A stretch of 10,841 nt of DNA from Hyphomicrobiales bacterium (lineage in GTDB: Bacteria > Pseudomonadota > Alphaproteobacteria > Rhizobiales > Aestuariivirgaceae). Made by a program: the position numbers and the translations under genes. This document shows, in pieces, positions 1-9,100 of this stretch. The notes below the pieces were generated by a model. The model saw only the letters and a list, made by a program, of their open reading frames with translations. It was not told the origin of the DNA and did not search any database. Where the stretch lies: contig JANYGE010000278.1 in assembly GCA_025362535.1 (NCBI GenBank), positions 1-10,841 of the forward strand, in the 5' to 3' direction. Within the stretch, counting starts at the first letter, position 1. Every line of letters begins with the position of its first letter.

Positions 1-120
1 GTGCGTTTGAATGCGCTACAGTTTCCTGCCGCTGCGGCCAATGCGGTTATCCTTTTGGGCATCACGTTCCTGATCATCACCCTGCTCACCAGGCTGGTGG
101 ATATTCGCAAGGAGCTATGA
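1..120 (+). CDS. ABC transporter permease, C-terminal end only (PotB-like)
   Basis: Frame 1 is open from the window edge to TGA at 118-120 and gives 39 residues: a hydrophobic stretch (about residues 9-31, with ILLGITFLIITLL) followed by a short charged tail ending DIRKEL. That is the usual end of a binding-protein-dependent permease, the last membrane helix plus a cytoplasmic tail. The GTG at position 1 is only where the window begins, not a start. The stop overlaps the start of the next permease by four bases (ATGA), so the two are translationally coupled. Spermidine/putrescine-type importers carry two different permeases (PotB and PotC), and the next gene is PotC-like, so this is inferred to be the PotB-like partner. 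The fragment is too short to assign a family by itself. Confidence 0.7.
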   Translation: MRLNALQFPAAAANAVILLGITFLIITLLTRLVDIRKEL

Positions 121-995
121 TGACTGAAGGGCGCTCCAAAAGTTTTTACATTCTCGCGGTTTTCTTTTCAGCTTATGTGCTGTTTCTCTACGGGCCGATG
201 TTTGCAATTTTCATCCTCTCGTTTCAGGGGCCATCAGGCGGCCTCACATTTCCGATGAATGGTGTTTCTCTGCATTGGTTCGAAAAGCTTTATGCAGGCA
301 ATGGCATTGTGGATTTAGGGTCGGCATTCAAGCGTTCACTTTATCTTGGCCTCACGGTCATGATTATTACTGTGGTTCTGTCGGTTTCATCTGGCCTTGC
401 GTTCCGCAAAAAATTCAAGGGTTCCTCAATTTTATTCTATGCCGCGGTCGCAAGTTTAATTGTGCCGTCCATTGTCACGTCGCTTGGCATTGCCCTCGAA
501 TTCAGAATTATAGATGATCTTTTCCGCAAATATCTGTTCAGCGATTGGCAAACAGGCATGGGCTTGTTTACATCTGGCTTGGGTGCGCATTTGACGTGGA
601 CACTACCATTCGGCCTGCTCATCATGTTTGCGATCTTCAACCGTTTTGATGGGCGTTTAGAAGAAGCGGCGCGCGATTTGGGTGCAACCCCGTGGCAAAC
701 ATTTCGATATGTTGTGCTCCCTATTATATTGCCTTCGGTGATTGGTATTGGACTTTTTGGATTCACCTTGTCCTGGGATGAATTGGCACGCTCGAGCCAA
801 GCCATTGGTTCAGTGAACACGTTGCCATTAGAATTGCAAGGTCTCACCACCACGGTGACCAATCCAGATATTTACGCATTGGGCACGCTCACGACGGGTG
901 TATCTTTTGTGGTGATCGGCCTTGCCCTCGCTATCATTCTCCTGATGCAAAAGCGGCAATCAAAATTTGGCACCGATGCAGGGAAAGGCGTCTGA
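117..995 (+). CDS. ABC transporter permease, PotC-like (spermidine/putrescine-type family)
   Basis: A 292-residue inner-membrane permease that should form half of the pore of an ABC importer. It shows about six hydrophobic segments (roughly 10-35, 72-95, 103-128, 148-175, 205-225 and 255-278). The cytoplasmic EAA loop that docks on the ATPase is at about 183-206 (EAARDLGATPWQ, then LP after VV). Length and layout fit the PotC/PotB class, whose members carry polyamines but also many other small organic solutes, so family membership does not fix the substrate. The start ATG overlaps the previous stop (ATGA); a second ATG follows immediately at 120, and either could be used. A racemase starts four bases after the stop, which suggests the imported compound is chiral and may be hydantoin-like. 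The binding protein and ATPase would lie to the left, outside the window. Confidence 0.9.
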   Translation: MMTEGRSKSFYILAVFFSAYVLFLYGPMFAIFILSFQGPSGGLTFPMNGVSLHWFEKLYAGNGIVDLGSAFKRSLYLGLTVMIITVVLSVSSGLAFRKKFKGSSILFYAAVASLIVPSIVTSLGIALEFRIIDDLFRKYLFSDWQTGMGLFTSGLGAHLTWTLPFGLLIMFAIFNRFDGRLEEAARDLGATPWQTFRYVVLPIILPSVIGIGLFGFTLSWDELARSSQAIGSVNTLPLELQGLTTTVTNPDIYALGTLTTGVSFVVIGLALAIILLMQKRQSKFGTDAGKGV

Positions 996-999
996 CCCT

Positions 1000-1734
1000 A
1001 TGCTTATCCACGTCGTTAATCCGAACACGACACAATCCATGACTGATAAAATTGGCATTGCCGCTCAGGCCGCTGCTGCAGTTGGAACCAAAATTATGGC
1101 AACGCAGCCTGATATGGGGCCTGTCTCTATCGAGGGCTATTATGATGAAGTGTTTGCCATGCCCGGTATGCTCGTCCGCGTTATTGAGGCTGAGCATAAA
1201 AAAGTGGATGGCCATGTGATTGCCTGCTTTGACGATACGGGATTGGATGCCGCGCGTATGGCAGCCAAAGCGCCAGTCGTCGGCATCGGTGAGGCGGCTT
1301 TTCATGCTGCCAGTTTAATTGCCGGCAAATTCAGTGTGATCACAACACTTGGAAGGTCTATTCCCGTGATTGAACATAATCTTGTGCGCTATGGGCTTGC
1401 ATCACGCTGCGCCAAAGTGCGTGCAGCTGAAGTGCCTGTGCTTTCTCTTGAGGAGCCAAACTCACCGGCACGTCTGCGCATTTCTCAGGAAATCAATCTT
1501 GCTAAGGTGGAAGATCGATGTGATGCCATTGTGCTTGGTTGTGCAGGGATGGCGGATTTGGCGCAGAGCCTTTCTGAAGAACATGGATTGCCGGTAATTG
1601 ACGGCGTATCTGTTGCGGTTGGCCTTCTGGAAATGTTGGTTCGTAATGCTCTTAAAACATCCAAGGTTGGTGGCTATGCAGCGCCTCTGCCAAAAAAATA
1701 TCTCGGAGGCTTTGCCCAGAACGCGCCAGTTTGA
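1000..1734 (+). CDS. Asp/Glu/hydantoin racemase family protein, likely hydantoin (or allantoin-type) racemase
   Basis: A cytoplasmic enzyme of the cofactor-independent two-cysteine racemase superfamily. I place the start at ATG 1000, giving 244 residues: it begins MLIHVVNPNT, the family's usual N-terminus, five bases after the permease stop, with GGGAAAGG at 981-988 as the likely ribosome site. A TTG at 967 would extend the protein by 11 residues inside the permease gene and is less likely. The two catalytic cysteines are visible: Cys76 in IACFDDTGLDAAR and Cys181 in IVLGCAGMADL. Their spacing and surroundings match characterised rhizobial hydantoin racemases, which interconvert D- and L-5-monosubstituted hydantoins. 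The link to the permeases suggests uptake followed by racemisation before a stereospecific hydrolase. Allantoin racemases and other Asp/Glu racemases are close relatives, so the exact substrate is open. Confidence 0.87.
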   Translation: MLIHVVNPNTTQSMTDKIGIAAQAAAAVGTKIMATQPDMGPVSIEGYYDEVFAMPGMLVRVIEAEHKKVDGHVIACFDDTGLDAARMAAKAPVVGIGEAAFHAASLIAGKFSVITTLGRSIPVIEHNLVRYGLASRCAKVRAAEVPVLSLEEPNSPARLRISQEINLAKVEDRCDAIVLGCAGMADLAQSLSEEHGLPVIDGVSVAVGLLEMLVRNALKTSKVGGYAAPLPKKYLGGFAQNAPV

Positions 1735-1771
1735 GATTTAGCCAAAATCGGCCTTACTTTGCCCATGGACA

Positions 1772-1780
1772 TGCTATTAT
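1772..1780 (+). promoter_or_regulatory. Candidate extended -10 promoter of the metallopeptidase gene
   Basis: The 76-base gap between the racemase and the metallopeptidase contains TGCTATTAT, a TGn extension followed by a -10-like TATTAT at 1775-1780. This would place a transcription start near 1787 and a leader of about 24 bases. Upstream, CTTACT at 1753-1758 is a weak -35 match at 16 bases. Extended -10 promoters need little from the -35 site. No terminator hairpin is visible after the racemase, so readthrough from the upstream operon is also possible. Confidence 0.35.
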
Positions 1781-1810
1781 AGAGCTTAGACTTGGGCAGA
1801 GGACAAGATC

Positions 1811-2848
1811 ATGCGCCGATACAACTGCCCAAATTGCGCCAATGAAGTTCACTTTGAAAACACGACCTGTGTTAAATGTAATCTGAATCTGGGCTATTTA
1901 AGTTCGGCAGACCAGTTCAATTTCGCGGTGGCGGACTCGCCCTCGGGATCTGATGCATCGCGCCTTGAACTCGACTGTACAAATCGCAATTTAATAGGCT
2001 GCAATTGGCTCGTCCAGCCGAACGATACCTCACCGTATTGCACCAGTTGCAGGCACACGCTTATTATTCCTGATCTTTCAACTCCACAAAATATTGATCG
2101 TTGGGCGCGGCTGGAACGTGCCAAGCGCATGTTGTTTTACGCACTGCTTAAGTTTCAACTGCCATTGCCGGAGCAAGGGGAAGCTCCATCAAAGTGGTTG
2201 CGATTTGAATTTAAGGCAGATCTTCTCGCCTTTAATGGCCAGCAGGCAAACGTGATGACGGGCCATGAGGGCGGCTTGATAACCATCAACATTGCAGAAG
2301 CCGATGATGATGTGCGCGAACACCACCGCGTTGCTATGGGTGAACCCTACCGCACATTGATCGGGCATTTCCGCCATGAAGTTGGTCACTATTACTGGGA
2401 TCGCCTTGTGGCTGATGCGGGGCAAGTTGATCAATTCCGCACCATGTTTGGTGACGAGCGCATTGCTTACCCTGAAGCCTTGCAACGTCACTATGAATCC
2501 GGTGCGCCGTTAGGTTGGGAGAGGCTCTATGTAAGTTCTTATGCCAGCTCACACCCGTGGGAAGATTTCGCAGAAACTTGGGCCCATTATTTTCATATTG
2601 TTGATGGATTGGAGACGGCCCAGAGCTATGCGATTGGTGCTCCTACCCCTTCAGGCGGGGTCTATCGCGGCCCCTATGCGTCAAAGAATTTCACTGAACT
2701 GATCAATGCGTGGGTGCCGCTGACGATTGCGATGAATGCCATGAATCGATCAATTGGAAATAGCGACTTCTATCCTTTTGTATTGTCCGATGCGATCTCG
2801 GCCAAACTTCAATTCGTTCATAACCTCATCCATCATTCGGACGCTTGA
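1811..2848 (+). CDS. Zinc-ribbon putative metallopeptidase (COG4307 type, amidoligase-cluster associated)
   Basis: A 345-residue soluble protein with no signal peptide. The N-terminus is a double zinc ribbon: Cys6, Cys9, Cys20 and Cys23, then Cys56, Cys64, Cys77 and Cys80. The remainder is a gluzincin-like peptidase domain with the zinc motif HEVGH (His189, Glu190, His193) in FRHEVGHYYWDRL. Further on, PWEDFAETWAHYFH (249-262) probably gives the third metal ligand. This pairing is the family annotated as putative zinc-binding metallopeptidase with an N-terminal zinc ribbon; no substrate is known. AGAGGA at 1798-1803, seven bases before the ATG, is a good ribosome site. The gene faces the transglutaminase/ATP-grasp operon and its stop lies 7 bases from that operon's last stop. 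Relatives often sit beside such operons, so it probably processes or releases the product or target of the amidoligase system. Confidence 0.9.
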   Translation: MRRYNCPNCANEVHFENTTCVKCNLNLGYLSSADQFNFAVADSPSGSDASRLELDCTNRNLIGCNWLVQPNDTSPYCTSCRHTLIIPDLSTPQNIDRWARLERAKRMLFYALLKFQLPLPEQGEAPSKWLRFEFKADLLAFNGQQANVMTGHEGGLITINIAEADDDVREHHRVAMGEPYRTLIGHFRHEVGHYYWDRLVADAGQVDQFRTMFGDERIAYPEALQRHYESGAPLGWERLYVSSYASSHPWEDFAETWAHYFHIVDGLETAQSYAIGAPTPSGGVYRGPYASKNFTELINAWVPLTIAMNAMNRSIGNSDFYPFVLSDAISAKLQFVHNLIHHSDA

Positions 2849-2855
2849 TTGGTCT

Positions 2856-3737
2856 TCACTGCTTGACGGGGATTACATCAACCTTCTGCGTGCTGGTGTG
2901 TTTGCCATGGCTGCGCAGCACGCCTTTGATTGGCGCAACATCGGCATAATCGCGGCCGCGTGAAATAATCACATGATCTGGGCCAGCGCGTGTTGCATTC
3001 GTTGGATCATATTCCACCCATCCAATTTGGCTTCCGCACCACACCCGAACCCAGGCATGCATTGCATCAGCGCCTTCAAGGCGTTTCTTGCCGGGTGGTG
3101 GCGTGGTACGGAGAAAACCACTGACGTAGCCTGCAGGAATCCCCATGCCCCGCAGACACGCAATCATAATATGTGAAAAATCCTGGCACACCCCACGGCG
3201 GCCATGAAACGCGTCTAGCATCGGTGTTTCAACTGTCGTCGCTTCTGGATCATATTGAAAATCGCTGTGTAAACTTTCTCCAATTGCAGCGACAGCATCC
3301 AAAACTGAAAAACTGTCCTTTATAAGATCACGCGCATATTGCGTGGTTGCCCGATCAATTGGCACACGCGACGTTGGCCCCACAAAATGATGTGGTGCCC
3401 ATGGGGCTAGGCTTTTGATGGTGGCTATTTCGCTGATTAGTTGATGGAGTTTGGGAGCAGCGTCTAATTTTCGATTTATCTCAAAACGCTCGACACGTGA
3501 CTGTACTGAGAATTTAATTTTCTTGTGGGCATCAAAATAGGCCAGCTCAACATTCCTGTTGCCAAAGAAATCAGTATGCACGCGCCATTCGGCAGGTTTT
3601 GGCTCGACATCAAGAGTGCCGGCAACTTGCCGCTGTTCGCCTGGTAAATCGGCGGGAGAGAGACGCACAATATGACGGCTCGACTCTGCTGGGTTGTCGT
3701 AGGCATAGGCAACGCGCAATGAAATGTCATAAAGCAT
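2856..3737 (-). CDS. Transglutaminase-like cysteine enzyme (small paralogue of the amidoligase operon)
   Basis: A 293-residue protein with the bacterial transglutaminase-like N-terminal beta domain (about 1-95, starting MLYDISLRVAYAYDNPA) and then a papain-fold transglutaminase core (about 145-250). The catalytic triad is complete: Cys184 in GRRGVCQDFSHI, His227 in DAMHAWVRVW and Asp244 in VEYDPTN. There is no signal peptide, so it should act in the cytoplasm. Bacterial members of this fold can be peptidases, amidases or acyl-transferases; true protein crosslinking is not implied. It is the last gene of the minus-strand operon, 10 bases after the ATP-grasp/alpha-E gene, with TAGGGATTAG upstream as a ribosome site. 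Within the cluster it is the shorter partner of the transglutaminase/DUF2126 protein, and the two probably act on the same linked peptide or amide. The exact reaction is unknown. Confidence 0.93.
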   Translation of the reverse strand: MLYDISLRVAYAYDNPAESSRHIVRLSPADLPGEQRQVAGTLDVEPKPAEWRVHTDFFGNRNVELAYFDAHKKIKFSVQSRVERFEINRKLDAAPKLHQLISEIATIKSLAPWAPHHFVGPTSRVPIDRATTQYARDLIKDSFSVLDAVAAIGESLHSDFQYDPEATTVETPMLDAFHGRRGVCQDFSHIMIACLRGMGIPAGYVSGFLRTTPPPGKKRLEGADAMHAWVRVWCGSQIGWVEYDPTNATRAGPDHVIISRGRDYADVAPIKGVLRSHGKHTSTQKVDVIPVKQ

Positions 3738-3747
3738 GTGCTAATCC

Positions 3748-6153
3748 CTACCGCAGATAACCAGCTGTGAGCAGATTGGAAAGCTGCGCGATTTCCGCAC
3801 CGAGAATGTTCAAGGTTTCGGTATCAACTGTCTCCGGCAGCTTTACAGCAAGGTTGGTGCGGGTTTGAAGAATGAGGCTTTGCAAAGGTGAAAGCTGCGA
3901 ATGCTCCTCAACGCCCGGAAGATAAGCCATATGATCAGAAATCTGGTTGAGTTGATAGATGACCGACCGCGGGTTGAGGGGATCAAGTGCGAGAAGATCA
4001 ATGATTGTCGAACGGTTTGTGGCAACAGCATAGCGTTGCCGGTGCGTCATCGTGCTGTCGGCTACTTCAACTGCCAAATCTAGACTTCCGTCAACTGCGT
4101 CACTATCGGTGAAAACAGCAAGCAGGGATACCAGCGAACTCGCCCGTTCCAACGAGCGCCCGATACTGAGAAAGCGCCAACCCATCGACCGATACATGTT
4201 TTCATGGACCAAGCCGGAGAAGCCCGAAAGCTTGCGCAACAACACACTCATCGCGCGGGCCATATCATCGCCCGGGGTTGCTGTCTTCTCCATCTTGCTC
4301 ACAGTTTTAGAAAGATCATCAAGGGCCAACCAGCCATCAAGCGAGAAGCGGTCGCGCGCATGGCTGGCTGCGGCTGTGGCCGAGGATAGTGTTTGCACGA
4401 CGCCAATAGGCAGTCCCTTTGCAGGATCAGCGCCTATTGAAGCGAGGTACTCGGAAACTTGTTTGAGCAACAGGGTTTCTGCGGACCCCGTTTCTACGAG
4501 GCGCAAATGAAATGCGCGTAACATGCGAATGGTATTTTCTGCACGCTCAACATAGCGGCCCATCCAAAAAAGATTATCGGCGGCGCGGCTGGGCAATACG
4601 GCTTGCTGTTGCCGCACAAACGGAGCCGACGGAAGCTCCAACATGGTTTCGGTGCGAACCGGTTTTTTACTGACAATCCAAACATCGGCGGCCGAGCCGC
4701 CACTTTGCATGGCCAGCGAAGATGAATTTCCAGCAGGGCCAATCCGCGCAAAGCCACCCGGCATCACTTGCCATCCACTTTCTGTACGAGCGAGAAAAAC
4801 CCGAAGGCTCATCGGGCGTGCTTCCAGAGCATCGCCCTTGAAGGCTGGCGTGGTGGATAGTGTGACAACTTCCTGAGCCACGAGATGCCCTGCCCCACGG
4901 TCTATGAACTCGTCCATATTGCCATGGACCATTGATGCGACGGAGTTCTTTGGTGTCGCCATATCATCGTGATCAAACAGAAGTCGCGTTGCAAAAGCAT
5001 TCCCAATAGTCATACGTGCGGCATTGGCTTTGACATAGTTTCGCTCGGCTTCTTGACCGCACCACCATGTTGCCACATTGGGTATGGCTAGAGACCGACC
5101 AGTCAAAGCCTCACTAATTCTTGGCAGGAAGGCGAGGAAGGCCCGCGTTTCAAGAATACCTGAGCCCAAGGAATTGACCATGGTAATAGTGCCATCGCGA
5201 ACCGCACCCAATAGGCCCGGCGTTCCAAGGCGGGAGTGCTCATCGAGCTCTAGCGGATCAGCCCAAGCCGCATCGAGCCTGCGCCATAACACACTGATCG
5301 GGCGGAGGCCCGCAACCGTGCGCACCATCAGCCGGCCATCACGCACTGTTAAATCTTCGCCTTCGAGCAACATCAAACCGAGATAACGCGCGATATAAGC
5401 ATGCTCGTAATAGGTATCGTTCATAGGGCCTGGAGTGAGGATGCCTATACGGCTTTCATCTTCAGCACGCAGACCCAGCAGGGTATCGCGGAAGGCTCTA
5501 AAAAAACCAGCCAAGCGATGCACATTTGAACCTGTAAAGATATCGGAATAGATGCGAGATGTCGCAATGCGGTTTTCCAAAGCAAAGCCTGCACCCGAAG
5601 GAGCTTGTGTGCGATCCCCCAGCACCCACCACTGGCCTTGAGGCCCTCGCCCGATATCAAACGCCACAAAGTGAAGAAAATGCCCCGAACGCGGTTTAAT
5701 GCCGACCAAGGGGCGTAACCATTCAGGATTATCAGCAACCAGACTTGGCGGAATGTGGCCATTGGCCACCAGTGCGTTGTTGCCATAAAGGTCTGCGACG
5801 ACCTGCTCCAAAAGCTCGGCGCGCTGGGTCAGGCCTGTGCTGATCGTGGCCCACTCTTCTTCGTCAATAAGAACAGGCATGGCGCTGAGCGGCCAATCGC
5901 GCTCCGATGAATCTTGCGGGCCGTAGCGGCGATAAAACACGCCAGCGTCGCGCAGATATTGCTCACCGCGTGTAATTCTTTGCGTGAGTTCTGTTGGCGA
6001 CATTTCATCTAAGGCCGCGATTAATCCCGCCCATACCGGGCGAATTTGACCATCCGGTCCCATCAATTCATCAGGTATTCCCTCAAGAGCTCTATATCCC
6101 GTCAGCAGACGAGAAATGGTATTTTTAGACGCTGCATTGGTCTGAGAAGGCAT
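3748..6153 (-). CDS. Circularly permuted ATP-grasp ligase fused to an alpha-E domain
   Basis: An 801-residue fusion. Residues ~1-490 are a circularly permuted type 2 ATP-grasp (the old DUF404/DUF407 region). Recognisable blocks are YRALEGIPDELMGPDG (20-35), RYGPQ (76-80), GDRTQAPSGAGFALENR (179-195), GPMNDTYYEHAYIARYLG (242-259) and IPNVATWWCGQ (357-367). Residues ~519-801 form an alpha-helical alpha-E domain opening LPSRAADNLFWMGRYVERAEN. ATP-grasp enzymes join a carboxylate to an amine through an acyl-phosphate, so this is the cluster's probable amide or peptide-bond ligase. In many genomes the two domains are separate neighbouring genes; here one polypeptide holds both, which supports a direct partnership. 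The ATG is one base past the TGA of the upstream transglutaminase/DUF2126 gene, and the 3' neighbour starts 10 bases on, so all three are co-translated. The substrate is unknown. Confidence 0.93.
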   Translation of the reverse strand: MPSQTNAASKNTISRLLTGYRALEGIPDELMGPDGQIRPVWAGLIAALDEMSPTELTQRITRGEQYLRDAGVFYRRYGPQDSSERDWPLSAMPVLIDEEEWATISTGLTQRAELLEQVVADLYGNNALVANGHIPPSLVADNPEWLRPLVGIKPRSGHFLHFVAFDIGRGPQGQWWVLGDRTQAPSGAGFALENRIATSRIYSDIFTGSNVHRLAGFFRAFRDTLLGLRAEDESRIGILTPGPMNDTYYEHAYIARYLGLMLLEGEDLTVRDGRLMVRTVAGLRPISVLWRRLDAAWADPLELDEHSRLGTPGLLGAVRDGTITMVNSLGSGILETRAFLAFLPRISEALTGRSLAIPNVATWWCGQEAERNYVKANAARMTIGNAFATRLLFDHDDMATPKNSVASMVHGNMDEFIDRGAGHLVAQEVVTLSTTPAFKGDALEARPMSLRVFLARTESGWQVMPGGFARIGPAGNSSSLAMQSGGSAADVWIVSKKPVRTETMLELPSAPFVRQQQAVLPSRAADNLFWMGRYVERAENTIRMLRAFHLRLVETGSAETLLLKQVSEYLASIGADPAKGLPIGVVQTLSSATAAASHARDRFSLDGWLALDDLSKTVSKMEKTATPGDDMARAMSVLLRKLSGFSGLVHENMYRSMGWRFLSIGRSLERASSLVSLLAVFTDSDAVDGSLDLAVEVADSTMTHRQRYAVATNRSTIIDLLALDPLNPRSVIYQLNQISDHMAYLPGVEEHSQLSPLQSLILQTRTNLAVKLPETVDTETLNILGAEIAQLSNLLTAGYLR

Positions 6154-6154
6154 G

Positions 6155-9100
6155 TCATAATCCGGTGGGGCGGCGAAGATCGAGCGTTAAGGGGAAGTCA
6201 CGATGTGTCACTTCCTGCGGCGGCACATAGAAGCCCGGAGTATGACCGCGGGCCTCGAATCGCGCAAGACGCCGTGCATCAGCTTCATTGCCATTCACCG
6301 GAAATGTATCATAGGTGCGACCACCAGGGTGAGCCGCATGATAAACACAGCCGCCAATGGAGCGGCCCGTCCACGTATCATAGATATCGAAGGTGAGAGG
6401 CGCGTTCACGGGCAAGGTAGGATGCAGCGCTTTTGCAGGCTGCCAGGCCTTAAAGCGCACACCCGCAACTGCAACACCGGCACCAACATTTTTGAGCGGC
6501 ACAGTGCGGCCATTACACGTAACTGTGTATCGTTCGGTATCAGCCGTTGTCAATTTCACTTGCAGGCGCTCAACTGAACTGTCCGTATAACGAACGGTGC
6601 CACCAATGGCCCCAGTTTCACCCAGCACATGCCAAGGTTCCAGCGCTTGGCGTAACTCCAAATGCGCGCCCTCATATTCAACTTCCCCACAGAAGGGGAA
6701 ACGGAACTCGGCTTGCGCCTCATACCAATCCTCACGCATTTTGAAGCCATGTTCGCTGAGATCGCGCAACACAACTTTGAAATCGTCCCAGATGAAGTGC
6801 GGCAACATGAAACGATCATGCAGACTGGTGCCCCAGCGCGTGGCGTTGCCGATGAGCGGCGCGTGCCAATGCCGCGCAACAATGGCGCGAATCAAGAGTT
6901 GTTGGGCCAGACTCATGCGAGGATCAGGTGGCATTTCAAAACCACGGAATTCCACAAGGCCAAGGCGTCCGGTTGGACCATCAGGTGAATAGAGTTTGTC
7001 GATACAAATTTCGGCGCGATGGGTGTTGCCCGTCACGTCGATCAGAATGTTGCGCAATAGGCGGTCAACCAACCATGGCAGAGGTGGAGAGTCTTGTGGT
7101 GGTGGAATTTGCGCCAAGGCAATTTCCAATTCGTAGAGGCTATCGTGACGCGCTTCATCAATGCGCGGCGCTTGGCTGGTGGGCCCGATGAACAGACCAG
7201 AAAATAAATAAGATAGGCTGGGGTGACGTTGCCAGAACAGGATCAAGCTTTTCAACAAATCAGGCCGGCGCAGAAATGGACTGTCCATCGGTGTGGCACC
7301 ACCAACGACGACATGATTACCGCCGCCTGTTCCCGTATGGCGGCCATCAATCATAAATTTATCGGCACCCAGTCTGGTCTGCCGAGCTTCTTCATAAACA
7401 GTCTGGGTTATGTAAACGCATTCGTCCCAACTTGTGGCTGGATGAATATTGACTTCAATGACGCCGGGATCAGGAGCTACACGCACCACATTCATGCGCG
7501 GATCGGGCGGTGGGGCATAGCCTTCAATATGAACCGGCACGCCAAGCGATTTTGCTGCGGTTTCGGCGGCCGCAACAAGCTCAAGATAATCTTCAATGCG
7601 CTCTACCGGAGGCATGAATACGCATAGTCTGCCATCGCGAGGCTCAACCGACATGGCGGTGCGCACCACGCCTTCTACATCACCAAGCTTCTGTTCCACA
7701 CGGTCCTGAACAGGTTCAGACGCTGTGAATGATGCACGAGCTTGTTCGCGCGCAGTTTCGGTTCTGTCAAATTCTGGCAGAGAGCTTCGAGGCGCAGTCG
7801 GATCGGCGACATGCGTGTAAGGGTATTGCTCTGGTGGAACATGGGGCAATGTTCCCAGCGGCAAGCGGTAACCCACAGGACTGTCGCCCGCCACCAGAAA
7901 TATATGGCCGCGCCGGGTTTTCCATTTTTCGGAACGCCAGCGCAAACCACTGGCTTTGGATTGCCACCGCTGCACTGGTAAAATGAAGCCTGATGGATTT
8001 GTCAGGCCACGTTCGAATACACGGGCAATGCGGTTGCGCTCTTCAGGATCCTTGAGTTTCGAATTTTGCGGCGTTACGTTTTCGGGAAGATTTCCTTCCT
8101 TCACAATCCACTCCGCCGGATCTTCATAGGCGGCAGTTACAAAGCTGTCTTCCACGCCAAGCTCAGAAGCAATCACTTTCAACAAGCTTTCCGCCAAAGC
8201 TGGTGTGGCATGGGTGTCGTCATCTTCTTTGGCGATCAACCCAGCGTCTGACCAAATCGGCTTTTCATCGCGGCGCCAGTAAAGCGAGAAGGTCCAACGT
8301 GGCAGGGTTTCACCGGGATACCATTTGCCTTGACCGTAATGCAGAAATCCACCCGGTGCAAAGCGGTCGCGCAGGCGACGGATCAACTTATCCGCAAGTC
8401 CGCGCTTGGTGGGGCCAACCGCATCAATGTTCCATTCTTCGGATTCGAAATCATCAATCGACACGAAGGTGGGTTCACCGCCCATGGTGAGGCGCACGTC
8501 TCCCATTTTTAAAGACTCGTCAACAACTTGCCCTAACTTCAAGAGTTCTGACCATGAGTCCTCCGAAAAAGGTTTGGTGATGCGCGGGTGCTCAGCCACG
8601 CGGTCCACCCGCATGTCGAAAGCAAAATCGACATTGGCAAAACTTGCGACCCCTGAAATTGGCGCTGCGTTACGATAGTGTGGTGTGGCAGCCAGGGGAA
8701 TATGGCTTTCTCCGGTGAGCAATCCAGAGGTGGGATCGAGACCGATCCAGCCCGCACCCGGAATATAGACCTCCACCCAAGCATGAAGATCAGTGAAGTC
8801 ACGCTCAGTTCCGGCGGGACCATCAATAGCCACAAGATCAGGCTTCAGTTGGATGAGATAGCCCGACACAAAACGCGCCGCAAAACCCAAATGGCGCAAA
8901 ACCTGGACCAGAAGCCAGCTTGAATCGCGACATGATCCAGTTCCTGATAAAAAGGTTTCATCCGGCGTTTGAACACCCATCTCCATGCGGATTACATAAC
9001 CAACATCGCGGGCCATGCGGGCATTCAGATCAACAAGGAAATCAATCGTGCCCGTTTGGCTCCGATCAATGCTGGCGAGGAAATTCTGCATCAGCTGACT

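Noticed and set aside
437..862. A 141-codon minus-strand open frame inside the PotC-like permease
   Set aside because: It lies wholly antisense to a clear permease with an intact EAA loop, has no family resemblance and no ribosome site; it is a shadow frame.
967..999. TTG start at 967 for the racemase
   Set aside because: It would place 11 unconserved residues before MLIHVVNPNT, the family's normal start; ATG 1000 fits the spacing after the permease stop and the cysteine numbering of known hydantoin racemases.
1735..1810. Terminator after the racemase
   Set aside because: No self-complementary stem with a following T-run is present in these 76 bases.
4052..4510. A 152-codon plus-strand open frame opposite the alpha-E region
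   Set aside because: The minus-strand frame is unmistakably the alpha-E domain, and this translation is low-complexity Ser/Arg-rich, as expected of antisense.
6046..6577. Plus-strand open frames around the junction of the ATP-grasp and DUF2126 genes, considered as a hidden small peptide gene of the cluster
   Set aside because: Both overlap strongly supported minus-strand coding sequence, and I see no ribosome site, signal or peptide-like composition to support them.
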